A stretch of DNA of 64,000 nt, from assembly GCA_946902875.1 (NCBI GenBank), contig OX336351.1, positions 1,860,001-1,924,000 of the forward strand. Direction: 5' to 3'. The DNA comes from Nematopogon swammerdamellus (taxonomy: Eukaryota; Arthropoda; Insecta; Lepidoptera; Adelidae). Below, in pieces: positions 29,007 through 39,524 of the stretch. The translations under genes were made by a program, and so were the position numbers. Numbering within the stretch: the stretch's first letter is position 1; each line of letters begins with the position of its first letter. Under the pieces are notes generated by a model. The model worked only from the letters and a program-made list of their open reading frames with translations, was not told the DNA's origin and did no database searches.

Positions 29007-30217
29007 ATGGGCAAAAATGTATGGAGCTTGGTCCAAGAGCCTCCACGATTGAGACATGTGCCAAAGTGAAGGCCCTTATGGTTACTTCAAAGTGACAGAT
29101 GGGCATCAAAATCGGTCCTGGTGATTTTGAGAAAAAAATACTTTTTATTTTATCATGAAAGCGTAGGTATCACAATTATTATGAAAAATAAAACAAAAGA
29201 AAACATACTTAATCAAACATTTTTATTCAAAACAGTTAGTTATAGTGCCCGGGACGGATCTCGGCGTGTCGTCGCCGCAGCGGGCGACCCGCCACGCGAA
29301 TAAACTATACAAGTACGGTGCGGGTGCGAGGGAGAACACCGACGAACCGCTGCGGCGGCGACACGCCAAGATCCGCCCCGCGCATTATACACTTATGCCT
29401 GCCTTTCTATAGATAAGATCCGCCCCGCGCATTATACACTTATGCCTGCCTTTCTAATGTCAGATCTAAAAATCTAGCAGGTTGATGCACGGCTTCCTCG
29501 TAACGAGCATACCCAAGATACCAAGCTATCACCATGACATGGGCGCAGCATCCCACTGTGCGTTTCCCTGCTTTGCACCAACAATAATAGTGCTCAATGG
29601 CACCCAAGACTATGGTATTACCTTTTATTACAATATAAGAGTAATACTTTCGCGACCGGGTGTGCCTTGATTGAATTTTTCCCCTTTTTTCCCCCTTTTT
29701 TTCCCCGGATTTTAATTGTGTTAAATATATTTGGAAATAAAATATATATATATATGGATTGGTATAGAAAGGCAGGCATAAGTGTAAGACTGACTGTTTT
29801 GAATAAAAATGTTTGATTAAGTATGTTTTCTTTTGTTTTATTTTTCATAATAATTGTGATACCTACGCTTACAATCGAGATCTGGGGTCTTTTTCATAAA
29901 AAACATTTATTTACAATATATTTTTTATGAAAGAGGCCCTTATTTTTTTTATCAAACAGGCCCTTAGGGAATGTAGACAGTAGTGTGTCAGTAGTGTACA
30001 ACCAATCCATATTTTGTACAAAACGACTTTGGAGCACAGCAGCAGTCTTTAACCTAAGTACTTAGTTTACATTTCATGATAAAATAAAAAGTATTTTTTT
30101 CTCAAAATCACCAGGACCGATTTTGATGCCCATCTGTCACTTTGAAGTAACCATAAGGGCCTTCACTTTGGCACATGTCTCAATCGTGGAGGCTCTTGGA
30201 CCATTTTTGCCCATTCT
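29007..30217. mobile_element. Foldback-type element with long imperfect inverted repeats
   Basis: 29007-29160 (aatgggcaaaaatg, caagagcctccacgattgag, aaggcccttatggttacttc, cctggtgattttgag) recurs inverted at about 30065-30217. A second block 29161-29240 (gcgtaggtatcacaattatt ... tttttattcaaaacagt) recurs inverted at 29790-29872. The two right-arm blocks are separated by ~190 bp (29873-30064) not matched on the left. The centre (29241-29789) has a duplicated 'ccgccccgcgcattatacac' unit. No transposase frame. Superfamily unknown. Confidence 0.75.
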
Positions 30218-30257
30218 CCACAAATAACACATTCCATCATAATTATAAAGTAACTGT

Positions 30258-30507
30258 TGCTCTTCCCTTTTTATTACCTTACTAGGTGATAGGGTTTATC
30301 CCGGCCGGGTTGGTACCACCGCACTGAATGAAACATCGGGTGACCGAAACGGCTATGTAAATAGCTCGTGTTTGCCGTCCAGTTCAGTGTAGCCGACATG
30401 AAATGAAGGGAAGCACTGACATGACAGCTAGTTCACCCGGTGTTATGGGCTGACATCACGGATGGTGTAGGTGATGTAGCCAATCGTGTCAGTTTCTTTA
30501 AAAAAAA
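30258..30507 (+). mobile_element. SINE-A, head-truncated
   Basis: It begins in the core (cttcccttttta, ccttactaggtgatag), with body of the 'gccgacatgaaatgaaggg' variant and the tail to an A-run. Confidence 0.8.
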
Positions 30508-30705
30508 TCTATCTCGTCCTTTATGAAGAATAGGTAGTTGGCGGGAGATAAAATTAATGATTTGATTTTCAGAATTATAGATATACGGTTCATAAACCCT
30601 GCTCGTCGCTAAGGCAAAGAAATCGTTAAGACTATTAATATAATGCGATTTCTCCAGTTGGTTGTTCATGATTTGCGCATTGAAAAATAAAATAAAAAAG
30701 TTATT

Positions 30706-30783
30706 CTTTATTGTATAATTTCATCCATATGTAATTAACCTACGCTTGGATATGTCGAAAATTCCGCCAGTTCTAAATTCAAT
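30706..30783 (-). mobile_element. Family F LINE tail fragment
   Basis: 'attgtataatttcatccata', 'acctacgcttggatatgtcg' and 'attccgccagttctaaattc' match the right arm of the inverted repeat at 24.2 kb. Confidence 0.7.
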
Positions 30784-30959
30784 AATATATCCATTATCTC
30801 ATCTTACATATGACTATCAAAGTAGTAATAGTATACGAAAGACAGGATTCAGGCAGTTTCAGCTGTTATAACAGCAGCAGCAGAACTCCGCACAGTTTCC
30901 TGACCGAATCCAACGCTGCATTGCTTTGCCTCAGCAATTTCCTGAAGTTACACTGAGAA

Positions 30960-31320
30960 CAAGAAATCGATAAAAGAAAAGAAGATAAATGAGGGAATGA
31001 AAGAGAGATAAGGAAAGAGTGGGAAAGCGAGATGTAGAAAAGAAAAAAGAGGTAAGTAATGAGAGTACAGCAGAAAGAGAACGTATGTAAGAGATAGTAA
31101 GAGATAAATGGTGGGAAGAAAAAATAATTAAGTAAAGAGAGGGAAGGCCAGAAATAAAGGGATGAAGAAAGAGTAACGTAGATATAGGAAGAGAGGGTGG
31201 AAGAGGTCGAAAGAGGGATGGATGAACGGATAGTGCGCAGAATAGAAAAAAGAGGACGGAAGAGGTGGAGTAAAGGAAAAAGAAGGAAGGAGAGAGAAAA
31301 TTACGATACAGAGAAGAAGA
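30960..31320 (+). repeat. ~360-bp purine-rich tract
   Basis: The plus strand is almost all A and G in words like gaaagagagataaggaaaga and gggaagaaaaaataatt, without a fixed period. It differs from the pure (GA)n at 58.5 kb. No gene. Confidence 0.75.
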
Positions 31321-31480
31321 GTTCAGTGCGGTGATACCAATCGTGACTTGTTAAACACTAGGACTTAGTAAGGTAAGGGACTTACAGTTTTAAGTGGAAT
31401 GCGAACCACATGGCTATATAGCCTCAACCGTCGTCGGATGGTCACTTATCCAAAATCCGACCGAGTCCTGCTCTATTATT
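31321..31480 (-). mobile_element. Very diverged SINE-A1 head and core
   Basis: 'ttcagtgcggtgataccaat', 'agtaaggtaagggacttaca', 'gttttaagtggaatgcgaac' and 'tcggatggtcacttatccaa' follow SINE-A1 order on the minus strand with many changes. Confidence 0.55.
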
Positions 31481-31640
31481 GCCAAAATGAGCCTCAGTTT
31501 CACACACGTTATATGCTCTTTTGGGCAATCTACCGGCATTTTACATTTTCTGTGCATTCTTTTAATGCTTTTACAACAATCCCATTAATTTTGTTGTGTC
31601 TCTAAATTCTCGCCACTAGCCTCGTTTCGTACGAAAATCG

Positions 31641-31751
31641 ACCACGGTCAGCCTCCAACGGTCGAGCGGTCACCCATGCAAGTACTGACCGCGCCCAGGT
31701 GTGCTTAACAACCAGTCGACCGACCGCATCACTGAGCGACCGAGGCTGACA
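31641..31751 (-). mobile_element. SINE-A1 head fragment
   Basis: 'gaccacggtcagcctccaac', 'ggtcacccatgcaagtactg' and 'cactgagcgaccgaggctga' are the composite head alone. The bases between this and the previous fragment look unrelated. Confidence 0.75.
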
Positions 31752-32046
31752 AATCTAGTGTTCAATCTAATCTAATCAAATCGTTTATTAATTAACGTAC
31801 GTTCGCTTCGTACTTGGCAAGCCTACTTAGCGTTTTCCCAAGACAGCTAGTTAATGAGGTACCTACACAGACGCTAATTAGCCCAACCGCCGCGACAGTG
31901 GAGCGTCGGGTATTCGTTAGCAAGGGCGTTCGCGCCTCATTGTACCGCGTCAGCAGCGTACCCCACCCGCGGAGACCTAATCCCCACTTACTGTCTGCCG
32001 GCACTCAGAGTGCGTTCACACTCCACGTCGACCGTAGACATACCAA

Positions 32047-32437
32047 TAGTGTCCGACCGAAAGTGTACTTTCACTTTCGGCCGAAAGCCGTAACCGAATT
32101 TCAGCAAAATTCTACTTTCAGCAGAAAGCCGAAAGCCGGAGCCGAAAGCCGAAACCGAAAGCCGTAGCCGAAAGTATGTATGGTATTTAATCATTAAAGG
32201 CAGTGGAAGTTTGAAAGAAAGCGTGTGTGTGCCTGCGACGGCCGCCAATCGCGTAATCGCGTCGCGGCGTTCGCGTCTGTCTGTCTTGTTTTGTCTTGGT
32301 TTGTATGTCTAACAACTTTCGGTTGGGCTGAAAGTGACCACAACTTCCGGCAGAAACCGTAAGTTTGCCTAATTTGGCAAATATTGGCCGAAAGGCCGAA
32401 AGCCGAAAGCCGAAACCGAATATTCGGTCGGACACTA
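32047..32437. mobile_element. hAT-like MITE with 8-bp target duplication
   Basis: The ends TAGTGTCCGACCGAA (32047) and TTCGGTCGGACACTA (32437) are perfect inverted repeats. CATACCAA flanks both sides (32039-32046 and 32438-32445), the 8-bp duplication size typical of hAT elements. The 391-bp interior is rich in 'ccgaaagccgaaa' repeats at both ends and encodes nothing recognisable. Confidence 0.85.
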
Positions 32438-32461
32438 CATACCAAAAGGGACCACTGAATA

Positions 32462-32870
32462 CCGTTTTAGGGTTCTTTATCCGGTACGGTACCCTATTAG
32501 TAAGCCTACGCCGTCTGTCTGTTTGTATGTCTGTCTGTCTGTCCGTCCGTCCGTCTGTTCGAGGGCTGTATCTCTTGAGCCGTAATAGGTAGCCCGTTGA
32601 AATTTTCACAGAATATGTGGTATTATGGCCGAGATATAACAAGAAATAATAAAAACAATAAAAAGTAAAAAATTCACGGAGGTTCCCATAGAAGAAAATA
32701 AAAAGTGTATGCGCGCGCGCCATCTACCGAAAAGGGTATGAAGCATTTCGACTAATCATTAATTTTAACTAATATGAAGCATTTCATAAACACGCCATAG
32801 ATGGCGCGAGTAGCGCTGACCATGACATGGCTATACAGAATCCTCGGTGCGCGAGTTCGACTCGCACTTG
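32462..32870 (+). repeat. Family D, reference copy
   Basis: Order: 'agggttctttatccggtacg', the gtctgtctgtccgtccgtc tract, 'ctgtatctcttgagccgtaa', 'gaaattttcacagaatatg', 'aaaaagtgtatgcgcgcgcg', 'catagatggcgcgagtagcg', 'ctcggtgcgcgagttcgact', 'cgcacttg'. Non-coding. The final 'gagttcgactcgc' resembles a tRNA B box, so a tRNA origin is possible but unproven. Confidence 0.75.
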
Positions 32871-33073
32871 TTTAGGTTTCCGTATCCAAACGGAAGCCTA
32901 TTACTAACACCGTCTGTCTGTCTGTCTGTCTGTCCCAGGGCTGCATCGTTTTAACCGTAAAAGGTAGCCGGTTGAGATTTTCACAGAATATGTTTTGCAT
33001 CAATGGCGGATGTCCCAACAAATAAAAGAAGTAAAAAATTAAGTGAAGTCCCCATACAAAAAAAAGTGCAAAA
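32871..33073 (+). repeat. Family D, second head-to-tail copy, truncated
   Basis: It starts 'gtttaggtttccgtatccaa' straight after the previous copy and reaches 'gtccccatacaaaaaaaagt'. A SINE-A2 begins there and the rest of D is not found beyond it. Confidence 0.7.
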
Positions 33074-33322
33074 TTTTTTTTTTTATGTAAACTGACACGG
33101 TTGGCTACCTCACCTACAACATCCGTGATGTCAGCCCATAACACCGGGTGAACTTGGTGCCACGTCAGTGCTTCCCTTCAGTCGTGCCGGCTACACTGAA
33201 CTGGACGGAAAACACAAACTATTTACATAGCCGTTCGACCGGCGTTTCATTCAGTGCGGTGGTACCAACCCGGGCGGGTTAAACCTTACCACCTAGTAAT
33301 ATATAGAAGGGAGTCATATCCA
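33074..33322 (-). mobile_element. SINE-A2, head-truncated
   Basis: T-run, tail (cggttggctacctcacctac), body, core and 'gaagggagtcatatcc', ending inside the family C head. Confidence 0.8.
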
Positions 33323-33694
33323 TTATGTTACCTTATATTATTTTGTACAAGATGTCAGGAAAAATGTTTGAGGAAACAATTTAAGGAAAATAGCATGAGG
33401 AAATCAAAGAGTTTGTATGCAGAGACGTAATACAAACTCTTTGGAGGAAATATTCAATTTACCTACCTAACCTACATCAGAGGGACCACGTCAGACATCA
33501 ACGTAACCGTCGTCGGTTAGTCCTGCAATGTGTGACGTGGTCATTGTCACAGAGCAAAATGACAAATTCTCCCCAAAACAACAAAACAGGCGTAAAGTAT
33601 GACGGAGGTGTGTGATCAGCAGGAAAAGAAGAGACTTCTTTAACATGACGACCGCTGACGTAACAAATAAAAATAATACAAATAAAACCCTGTG
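33323..33694. other. No gene seen
   Basis: The 79-codon minus frame at 33498-33737 is unrecognised. Two inverted 'caaagagtttgtatgcag / aatacaaactctttgg' words (33405-33442) form a small hairpin. Confidence 0.4.
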
Positions 33695-33790
33695 TATACC
33701 TATGTTGCCAGTTTGTCCTTGAAATTACAAGGACCAATTCAAGCGTAGTGTACTACCATACGAATGATGAATAAAAAATAAAGAATTAGT
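33695..33790 (+). mobile_element. LINE 3'-terminal fragment
   Basis: 'caattcaagcgtagtgtact', 'accatacgaatgatgaataa' and 'aaaataaagaat' match tails at 45.8, 53.7 and 55.6 kb (agcgcagtgtactacca..cgaatg.tgaataaa). Confidence 0.6.
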
Positions 33791-33833
33791 TTTAGGTTTC
33801 ATACGCTACTATTATTAAAATAATTTAAAACTG

Positions 33834-33875
33834 GGGCATCGATGATATTAATTATTAATATACTCATCGATGCCC
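33834..33875. repeat. 42-bp palindrome
   Basis: GGGCATCGATGA pairs with TCATCGATGCCC around an AT-rich partly palindromic centre (tattaattattaata). Confidence 0.8.
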
Positions 33876-33911
33876 TTGCATCTTCAATCCAGTTGAAATA
33901 TATGTGAAGTA

Positions 33912-34137
33912 TATACTACTAGCTGTGCCCGCGGCTCCGCCCGCGGCTCCGCCCGATCTCATATTTGACTTCTCTGCTAACCTCATAAGCCATTTAGCGT
34001 GATAATAAGTAGCCTATAGTTGATGGGAAGAATCAAGCTATCCGTAGAATTTTTTATTATTAAAATCGGTTCAGTGGTTCTAGAGTTATAAGCGGACAGA
34101 CAGACATGCAGAAAGCAGACGTTGGATTTTATTAACC
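33912..34137 (+). repeat. 'actagctgtgcccgcggct' dispersed element
   Basis: It starts 'actagctgtgcccgcggctc' (with a duplicated 'cgcggctccgccc'), then 'aaaatcggttcagtggttct', 'agacagacatgcag' and a 'ttttatta' end. I recall this arrangement as one of the commonest lepidopteran non-autonomous repeats. A Helitron-like or LINE-3'UTR nature is debated in my mind and left open. Confidence 0.65.
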
Positions 34138-35726
34138 TGTATGCTCCCGCGTTATAATATGTCTACAGCCCCCAGACTCCCGCATGGGCGTGGCCCGCGG
34201 ACGGCGCGCGCGCATATTAGCGCCGACCTCGACATAAACGCAGATATTTCGGAAACTAATAAAGTTAGATCTATAAACTCTTCTGTCCTAGAAAGCCTAG
34301 AAAATTTCCTAAAATCCATGTGAAACAGTGAGGCTTACCTTGTTTAGAAGTACCAGATATTTTAGGTAGAAAAAAAAATCCCAATTTTTTTTTGAAAAAT
34401 TCATTATAAAATAAATTCAAAACATACCTTTACAATATTTATATCAGAATACTCGTAAAGAAACATACTTTTAGAAATAGTAAAGTATAATATACGTTTT
34501 CTTTACAGAAATCAGCGAAATCGGATGTTCAACATGAACATCCTGGGACATTCCGTAAACTCCGAGATGGCACGCGCGTGATATTTTTTCCCAATTTTAT
34601 AAATATATTATTTGAACTAAACCTTCTTTTATTTTGCAACTGATCGTATGTTTGTATAATAATGCGAAGAAAATTAGAAAAATAAGCTATATTTCCATGA
34701 AAAATATGCCTTCAAAGTCATTGTTTACACATTTCATACAAAAATAAACAAACATTTTTGAGCGACGAAAAATATGACTTTTGTCGCCACCCGAACTCGT
34801 AATGCATCTTCTATTGGTAGAATAACTAATAAATAACACTATTTACTAACCTTTAGCTCATAGATGCACTTGAATACACTTATAATAAATAATTTCGCAG
34901 AAGTGCGTCACCTCGAAACTCGTGAGAATTATGAGAACAAAGAAACTGTCAGCTGACAGCTAGCGTTCGTTTTATTATTCATAATTGGTCTTTGGAGACA
35001 AGAAAAATGGTTAGTTCAAAATTGCCGGTGTCACTTATAGCCCCCATCAACGATTGAAAGAGCAATAGACCAATTCGTGCGACCGTAATTTGAGAATAAA
35101 GATGGGGTCCGTTTCGGACCCAAGATAATATTTATTTTTCTCATTGTATATATGTAATTATGTATAAATGTAAGGATGTATATTGGTTGTGTGTATCTTT
35201 GTACAATACGTCTATGTAAGTTGTGTGTAATTTATATTTCATACTACTAATTACTACCCACTCTTTATTAGCTACTGCATTGTCCCCTCCTGCGTGTTTT
35301 CCACATCCCAAAGGTTAGTTCGTAAAGAATACCGCAAGGCATTTAACTCACCTTTTGAAACCCTTTTATATAACGGCGTACAATTAAGCATTATTTTCAT
35401 TTCATTTAATACAATAATAATTTATGACAATTCGCCGACACTGAAAATGTCTCCGTCGACGTAATGTGTGCTTCCCAGCTCCGCTATGTACTGGTACATC
35501 GCGCCGCAGCGCTGCAAGCGGATTACAAGCGATTAAATGCTGATTGAATCTAAACACGTTTCTGGTATAGTTGTCGTGTCGGCGCGGCGCACCAGGTGCC
35601 CGGGCGTACTACAGACGCTGAAACTACAAACAAAGCATAGATACGATAAGCGATATGAACCCGTGGACCACTTGCTGTGTGATTTTCACATACCCGTACT
35701 CCGTATCGTAAGTGCGGTGTAAAAAA
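34138..35726. other. 1.6 kb without a supported feature
   Basis: AT-rich. Short frames at 34141-34323 and 35537-35722 (+) are unrecognised. The word 'cacatcccaaaggttagtt' near 35.31 kb faintly recalls the LINE tail at 40.04 kb. Confidence 0.4.
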
Positions 35727-35841
35727 TCCAGGGAAGTCTCCCGTATGGCGCCTACCTTCTCGGCGGTGATATTGGCTAGTCAGAGCATGTGCTTTGGCCC
35801 CTCTGACTCAGCCACTCATACCGGATTACATAAAAAAAAAG
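35727..35841 (+). mobile_element. SINE-B 3' end
   Basis: 'aatccagggaagtctcccgt', 'gcgcctaccttctcggcggt' and 'ctcataccggattacataaa' plus an A-run. Head and core are missing. Confidence 0.8.
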
Positions 35842-35869
35842 AGCGTATTTGGCGTTTAATTGTTTTTAT

Positions 35870-36092
35870 TTTTTTTTATGGAAACTGACACGGTTAGCTA
35901 AATCACCGGCAACATCTGTGATGTCACCCCATAACACCAGGTGAACTAGGTGCCATGTCAGTGCTTCCCTTTACTTCATATCGGCTACACTGAACTGGAC
36001 GGAAAACACGAACCATTTACATAGCCGTTTCGACCGACGTTTCGTTCAGTGCGGTGGTACCAACGCGGCCGGGATAAACCCTACCACCTAGT
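35870..36092 (-). mobile_element. SINE-A, head-truncated
   Basis: T-run, tail, body of the 'cttcatatcggc / aacacgaacc' variant, ending in the core at 'ctaccacctag'. A LINE fragment follows at once. Confidence 0.8.
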
Positions 36093-36350
36093 TTTGCTTT
36101 CGATACGTTTCCACCGCTTTGGCCCGTTCTAGATAATTGAACTGCACGATTCTCTAAATCGTTTTTGTGTCGCACTGCAAAGGTGTGGAACGGAATTCCG
36201 GAGAATATCTTTCCCCACTCCACGGATCTTCAAATGGCGTGATAATAGCCTTTCCCCAGCGCCATTAGTCCGTCTGCAAGCCGGACTGACATCTCCTCGG
36301 GGTGAAATTGGCTGCGACCTCGGGGACAGCCACCCAGTTCGGAAGTAATA
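36093..36350 (+). mobile_element. LINE C-terminus and 3' end, decayed
   Basis: Frames spell KAWNELPENLF-type words (aaggtgtggaacggaattcc ggagaatat), then FKWRDN, then VRLQAGLTSPRGEIGCDLGD. It ends 'cacccagttcggaagtaata' with an A-run. Several frameshifts. Confidence 0.6.
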
Positions 36351-36419
36351 AAAAAAAGGGATGGTAAGTTCGCAAGCCTTTGGAGTCATTTTTGTGTTTC
36401 GCTTTATAGAAGATAGCTA

Positions 36420-36715
36420 CCGTGTGGGGGCATGTACTTAAAAATAATAACCCCACTGCATCTCTCCCCGTGCATGTTGTAAAAGGCGACTAAGGAATAA
36501 GGCCAAGATCCACCTCTCACCTTGGCGCGGTCCTTCTGCCGAGTCATGCAGCAGATGGGTCTTCGTGCCTTACTTGCTGCTTGATAGTTATCTTGTCCGA
36601 ATATTTTGCGGAACGCGCTGGTTGTTGTTGTGCTGTAATTTACCAGAGTCCTTGCAGCACAACACCGATTACTCTGCATACCACGTTAGTCGGGATACAG
36701 CTTGTGGTGTGAATG
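36420..36715 (+). repeat. Family C, near-complete copy
   Basis: Head 'taccgtgtgggggcatgtac' and 'ccccactgcatctctcccc', then 'ctcaccttggcgcggtcctt', 'gggtcttcgtgccttacttg' and 'gggatacagcttgtggt'. A ~25-bp deletion follows 'aaggccaagat'. Confidence 0.75.
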
Positions 36716-36930
36716 GATTGATGTATGTAGAAGCTAGCTAGTTGGATTGTTGCCAGATTCGTCCCATTATAAATAGTAAAATCACGTATCCACAGATAGC
36801 ATTTTATCAAAAACTACATACTCTTACAGAAACGTTTACTACCAGAACATACATAGACGCTTCTCTCTGATTGGTCAATTCGGTATGACCGAGCGCACCA
36901 CAGTAAAATCCACCAGCCAATGAATTCAAA

Positions 36931-37037
36931 GTGGAGTGGTAGAGTTCCATGCCGTGCCTGCCATCCAAATCACATGCCTTGCCGGCTGGTACTATTATGC
37001 GAGCCTAGGTTAACCCAAAATATAACAGAAATATTAT
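36931..37037 (+). repeat. Direct repeat, left copy (flanks an RTE scrap and a SINE-B)
   Basis: 'gagtggtagagttccatgcc', 'ggtactattatgcgagccta' and 'ggttaacccaaaatat' recur at 37544-37650 with ~94 % identity. Confidence 0.85.
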
Positions 37038-37065
37038 TACAATTTTTATAGGACATGGGTCTGGG

Positions 37066-37113
37066 TTTGCCCAGCGAGCCATGGAACGAGCCATGCTGGG
37101 AAAACTGGGAATA
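37066..37113 (+). mobile_element. Tiny RTE-type LINE scrap
   Basis: 'gcccagcgagccatggaacg' and 'agccatgctggg' encode AQRAMERAMLG as in the RTE fragments. Confidence 0.6.
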
Positions 37114-37144
37114 TAGCTACCTACGTGTGGCCTGGCGGGTAAAT

Positions 37145-37542
37145 CGGCGGGTAGCCGAGTGGTTTGGGCATCGGCTTCTCATGCGAGAGGTCCGCGGTTC
37201 GAATCCCGTCGGCGTGTACCAATGAGTTTTTTCTGACGAAAAAATTTACGTGCTTACCTGCTGCTTCACCGTTCGGAACCGGTGTAAAACTGTAGGTCCC
37301 TTCCCTTGCCCCTTACTAGGTGGTAGGCTCAAATTGTAGCCGACTGGGTTGATACCACCATACTGGATGTAAGATGGCCGCATAGCAGCCTCGGTTGTGT
37401 TCTCCTCTAGTCCAGTATAGCTAGCAATCCAGGGAAGTCTCCGGTATGGCACCTACCTTCTCGGAGGTGATTTTGGCTGGTCGGAGCATGCGCTTTGACC
37501 CCTCCAACTCAGCCACCCATACCGGATTACATAAAAAAAAAA
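37145..37542 (+). mobile_element. SINE-B, full-length copy
   Basis: Complete head (ggcgggtagccgagtggttt, ggttcgaatcccgtcggcg), core and tail with an A-run. One A-box change (tggcc to tagcc). Confidence 0.85.
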
Positions 37543-37543
37543 G

Positions 37544-37650
37544 AGTGGTAGAGTTCCATGCCATGCCTGCCATCCAATCACATGCCTTGCCAGCTGGTAC
37601 TATTATGCGAGCCTAGGTTAACCCAAAATATTACAGAAATATTATTAAAA
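37544..37650 (+). repeat. Direct repeat, right copy
   Basis: Partner of 36931-37037, directly after the SINE-B poly(A). Confidence 0.85.
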
Positions 37651-38132
37651 TGTTTCAAAGACATATATTATCCCTTTTTTCGCATTTAGCGACGGGACCA
37701 TAAAAAACGTTAAAAAATCGTGAACAATCCGTGCAGGCCACACAGCTGAACTCGTCATTAACTAATCAATTACTTGCATAAGAATAATTGAATTTAAATG
37801 TAATTAGGGTTCCACAACTGTGAACACACTTTTTCCGAGCTCTCATAAACCGTATCGGGTCGGGACCTGAGAGAAGGAAAAACATTGAGAGGAAAATTTA
37901 TACTTACGTACCTAGAGTATAGTATCACTCTGTTTTTGGTCCTGCGTCATTTAGGTACTGAAGTTCCTACAAGCAAAGTCAGCCAGCGAGCGACGACTGC
38001 TCCTAACGTGTAGCTCTTATCGACAACGCGAAATTCTATATTTGAATTTGAATATGGAGTAAATACCGGTTAAACTTTTCCAGTCATGACGAACTTCGAA
38101 GAGTTGTGAAAGTGAAATCAAAATAAAGAAAC
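37651..38132. other. No gene seen
   Basis: Unassigned AT-rich spacer up to the next family D scrap. Confidence 0.4.
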
Positions 38133-38205
38133 CGGCCAAGTGCGAGTGGGACTCGCGCACCGAGGGTTCCGTACCACCACGTAATTGGCCGGTTTTTATT
38201 TGTTG
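38133..38205 (-). repeat. Family D short derivative
   Basis: 'aaccggccaagtgcgagtgg', 'accgagggttccgtaccacc' and 'aattggccggttttta'. Both ends of D joined, with aaccggccaa / ttggccggtt inverted termini. Confidence 0.65.
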
Positions 38206-38234
38206 TTTTACTATAACGACGAGTTTGCACTATA

Positions 38235-39524
38235 CGAGGGGCAAACCGAAATGATCGGGAATAGAAAAAACTACATACTGAAAATAACTAAATTTATTTT
38301 GATTGCTTTTCAAAGTATTCTCCGTTGCAGTTAATGCACTTTTGCATTCGTACGAACCAATTATTATATCAGCAATTCCAGTCTGAAGTTGACATAGTCT
38401 AAATGGCCGATCTGTACGCTTCGACTGCTTCTTCTGGGTCTTGGAACCGCTGACCACGCAATAAATTTTTGATTCTAGGGAATGTGAAGTAATCATTAGG
38501 ACTCAGATCAGGGCTGTATGGAGGATGGTCCATTAACTCGACGTTTTCCTGTTTCAAAAACTCACTTGTTTTCTTAGCGGTGTGGGAGCTTGCATTATAG
38601 TGATGGAGGATTATGCGTCGTTTCGGGTTACCTTTACGGAGTTCGGATATCATTTCTGGCAAACAAACCGTTGTATACCAATCAGCGGTAACCGTTCTTC
38701 GTTCCCCTAAGGAAACTGTGACTACATCTCCTGCTTTCGAGATAAACGAAGCGAACATTTTCTTCGATACGCTGCGAGAGCGGACAACTTTTGTTGGCTT
38801 GATTTCACCTGCGAAGACCCAAACAGTCGATTGCTGTTTTCTTTCCGGCTCGTATGAATAAATCCATGATTCGTCACCTGAGACGATATTGTAAACAGCT
38901 TTTGACTTTCCTGCGTTGAAGCGTTGCAGAGTAGACCGGCACCAATTGACACGAGCCGCCTTTTGCTCTTCGGACAAATTATGGGGCACCCAGCGGGAAA
39001 CTAGCTTTCTGACACCAAGCTCATCATGTCAAATCGTTTGAATTGCAGTCATACCAATCCCTAGAGTAGCCCGAATCTGCTCATATGTGAAATGTCGGTC
39101 TTCCTGTATCATTTGGCGCAGAGCAGCGATATTTTCTGACGTAACCGCTGTTTTTGGCCGACCTGTAGAAGGTACGGTGCTAAGAGAAGCACGTCCACGT
39201 CGGAATTCGGAATACCAGCGATATATTGTCGTTTGGTTAGGTCCTTCACTCTTGTATATTGAAACAAGTTCAGCGAGACATTGTTCTTGAGATAATCCTC
39301 GTCGAAAATTGTGAAAAATTATGGCGCGGAAATTTTCTCGTGTGAACTCCATTTTTTTATCGACCCAACAACTTCTAACTGACACTGTTCTTTTTTAAAA
39401 ACTATATTTGTCTTCCGGTAATGGTATTCGATTTTCAAATAATCAGTATCCATGTATCGAAAACCGTTTTTAGTCTAACTCTATCGAAAGTACTCGATTC
39501 CCGATCATTTCGGTTTGGCCTATG
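38235..39524 (-). mobile_element. mariner transposon, full length (1,290 bp)
   Basis: Terminal inverted repeats: 38235-38263 and 39496-39524 share caaaccgaaatgatcgggaa exactly, while the outermost ~8 bases differ (cgaggggc / cataggcc). TA dinucleotides flank both ends (38233-38234, 39525-39526), the duplication expected for Tc1/mariner. Length matches mariner (~1.3 kb). The single gene is on the minus strand and is inactivated. Confidence 0.9.
38294..39352 (-). pseudogene. mariner transposase, inactivated
   Basis: The protein would bind the inverted ends and cut DNA through a DD34D triad. From the Met of MEFTRENFRAI the single frame runs 352 codons, against ~345 for known mariners. The N-terminal part is helix-turn-helix (QTTIYRWYSEFRRGRASL, then STGRPKT). 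WVPHNLSEEQ follows, then catalytic Asp 1 in SGDESWIYSYEP. The second motif reads HHYNASSHTA, where Tyr (codon 38597-38599, TAT) replaces the essential Asp. The third Asp in YSPDLSPND is present at the right 34-residue spacing. Three in-frame stops break it, with no frameshift: TGA 39029-39031, TAG 38399-38401 and TGA 38369-38371. It ends near CINCNGEYFEKQSK. It cannot be active. The copy may still be moved if its ends remain usable. Confidence 0.95.

Noticed and set aside
36901..36930. Bacterial-type operons, ribosome-binding sites or terminators anywhere in the window
   Set aside because: Content is eukaryotic mobile DNA; such signals would be chance matches.
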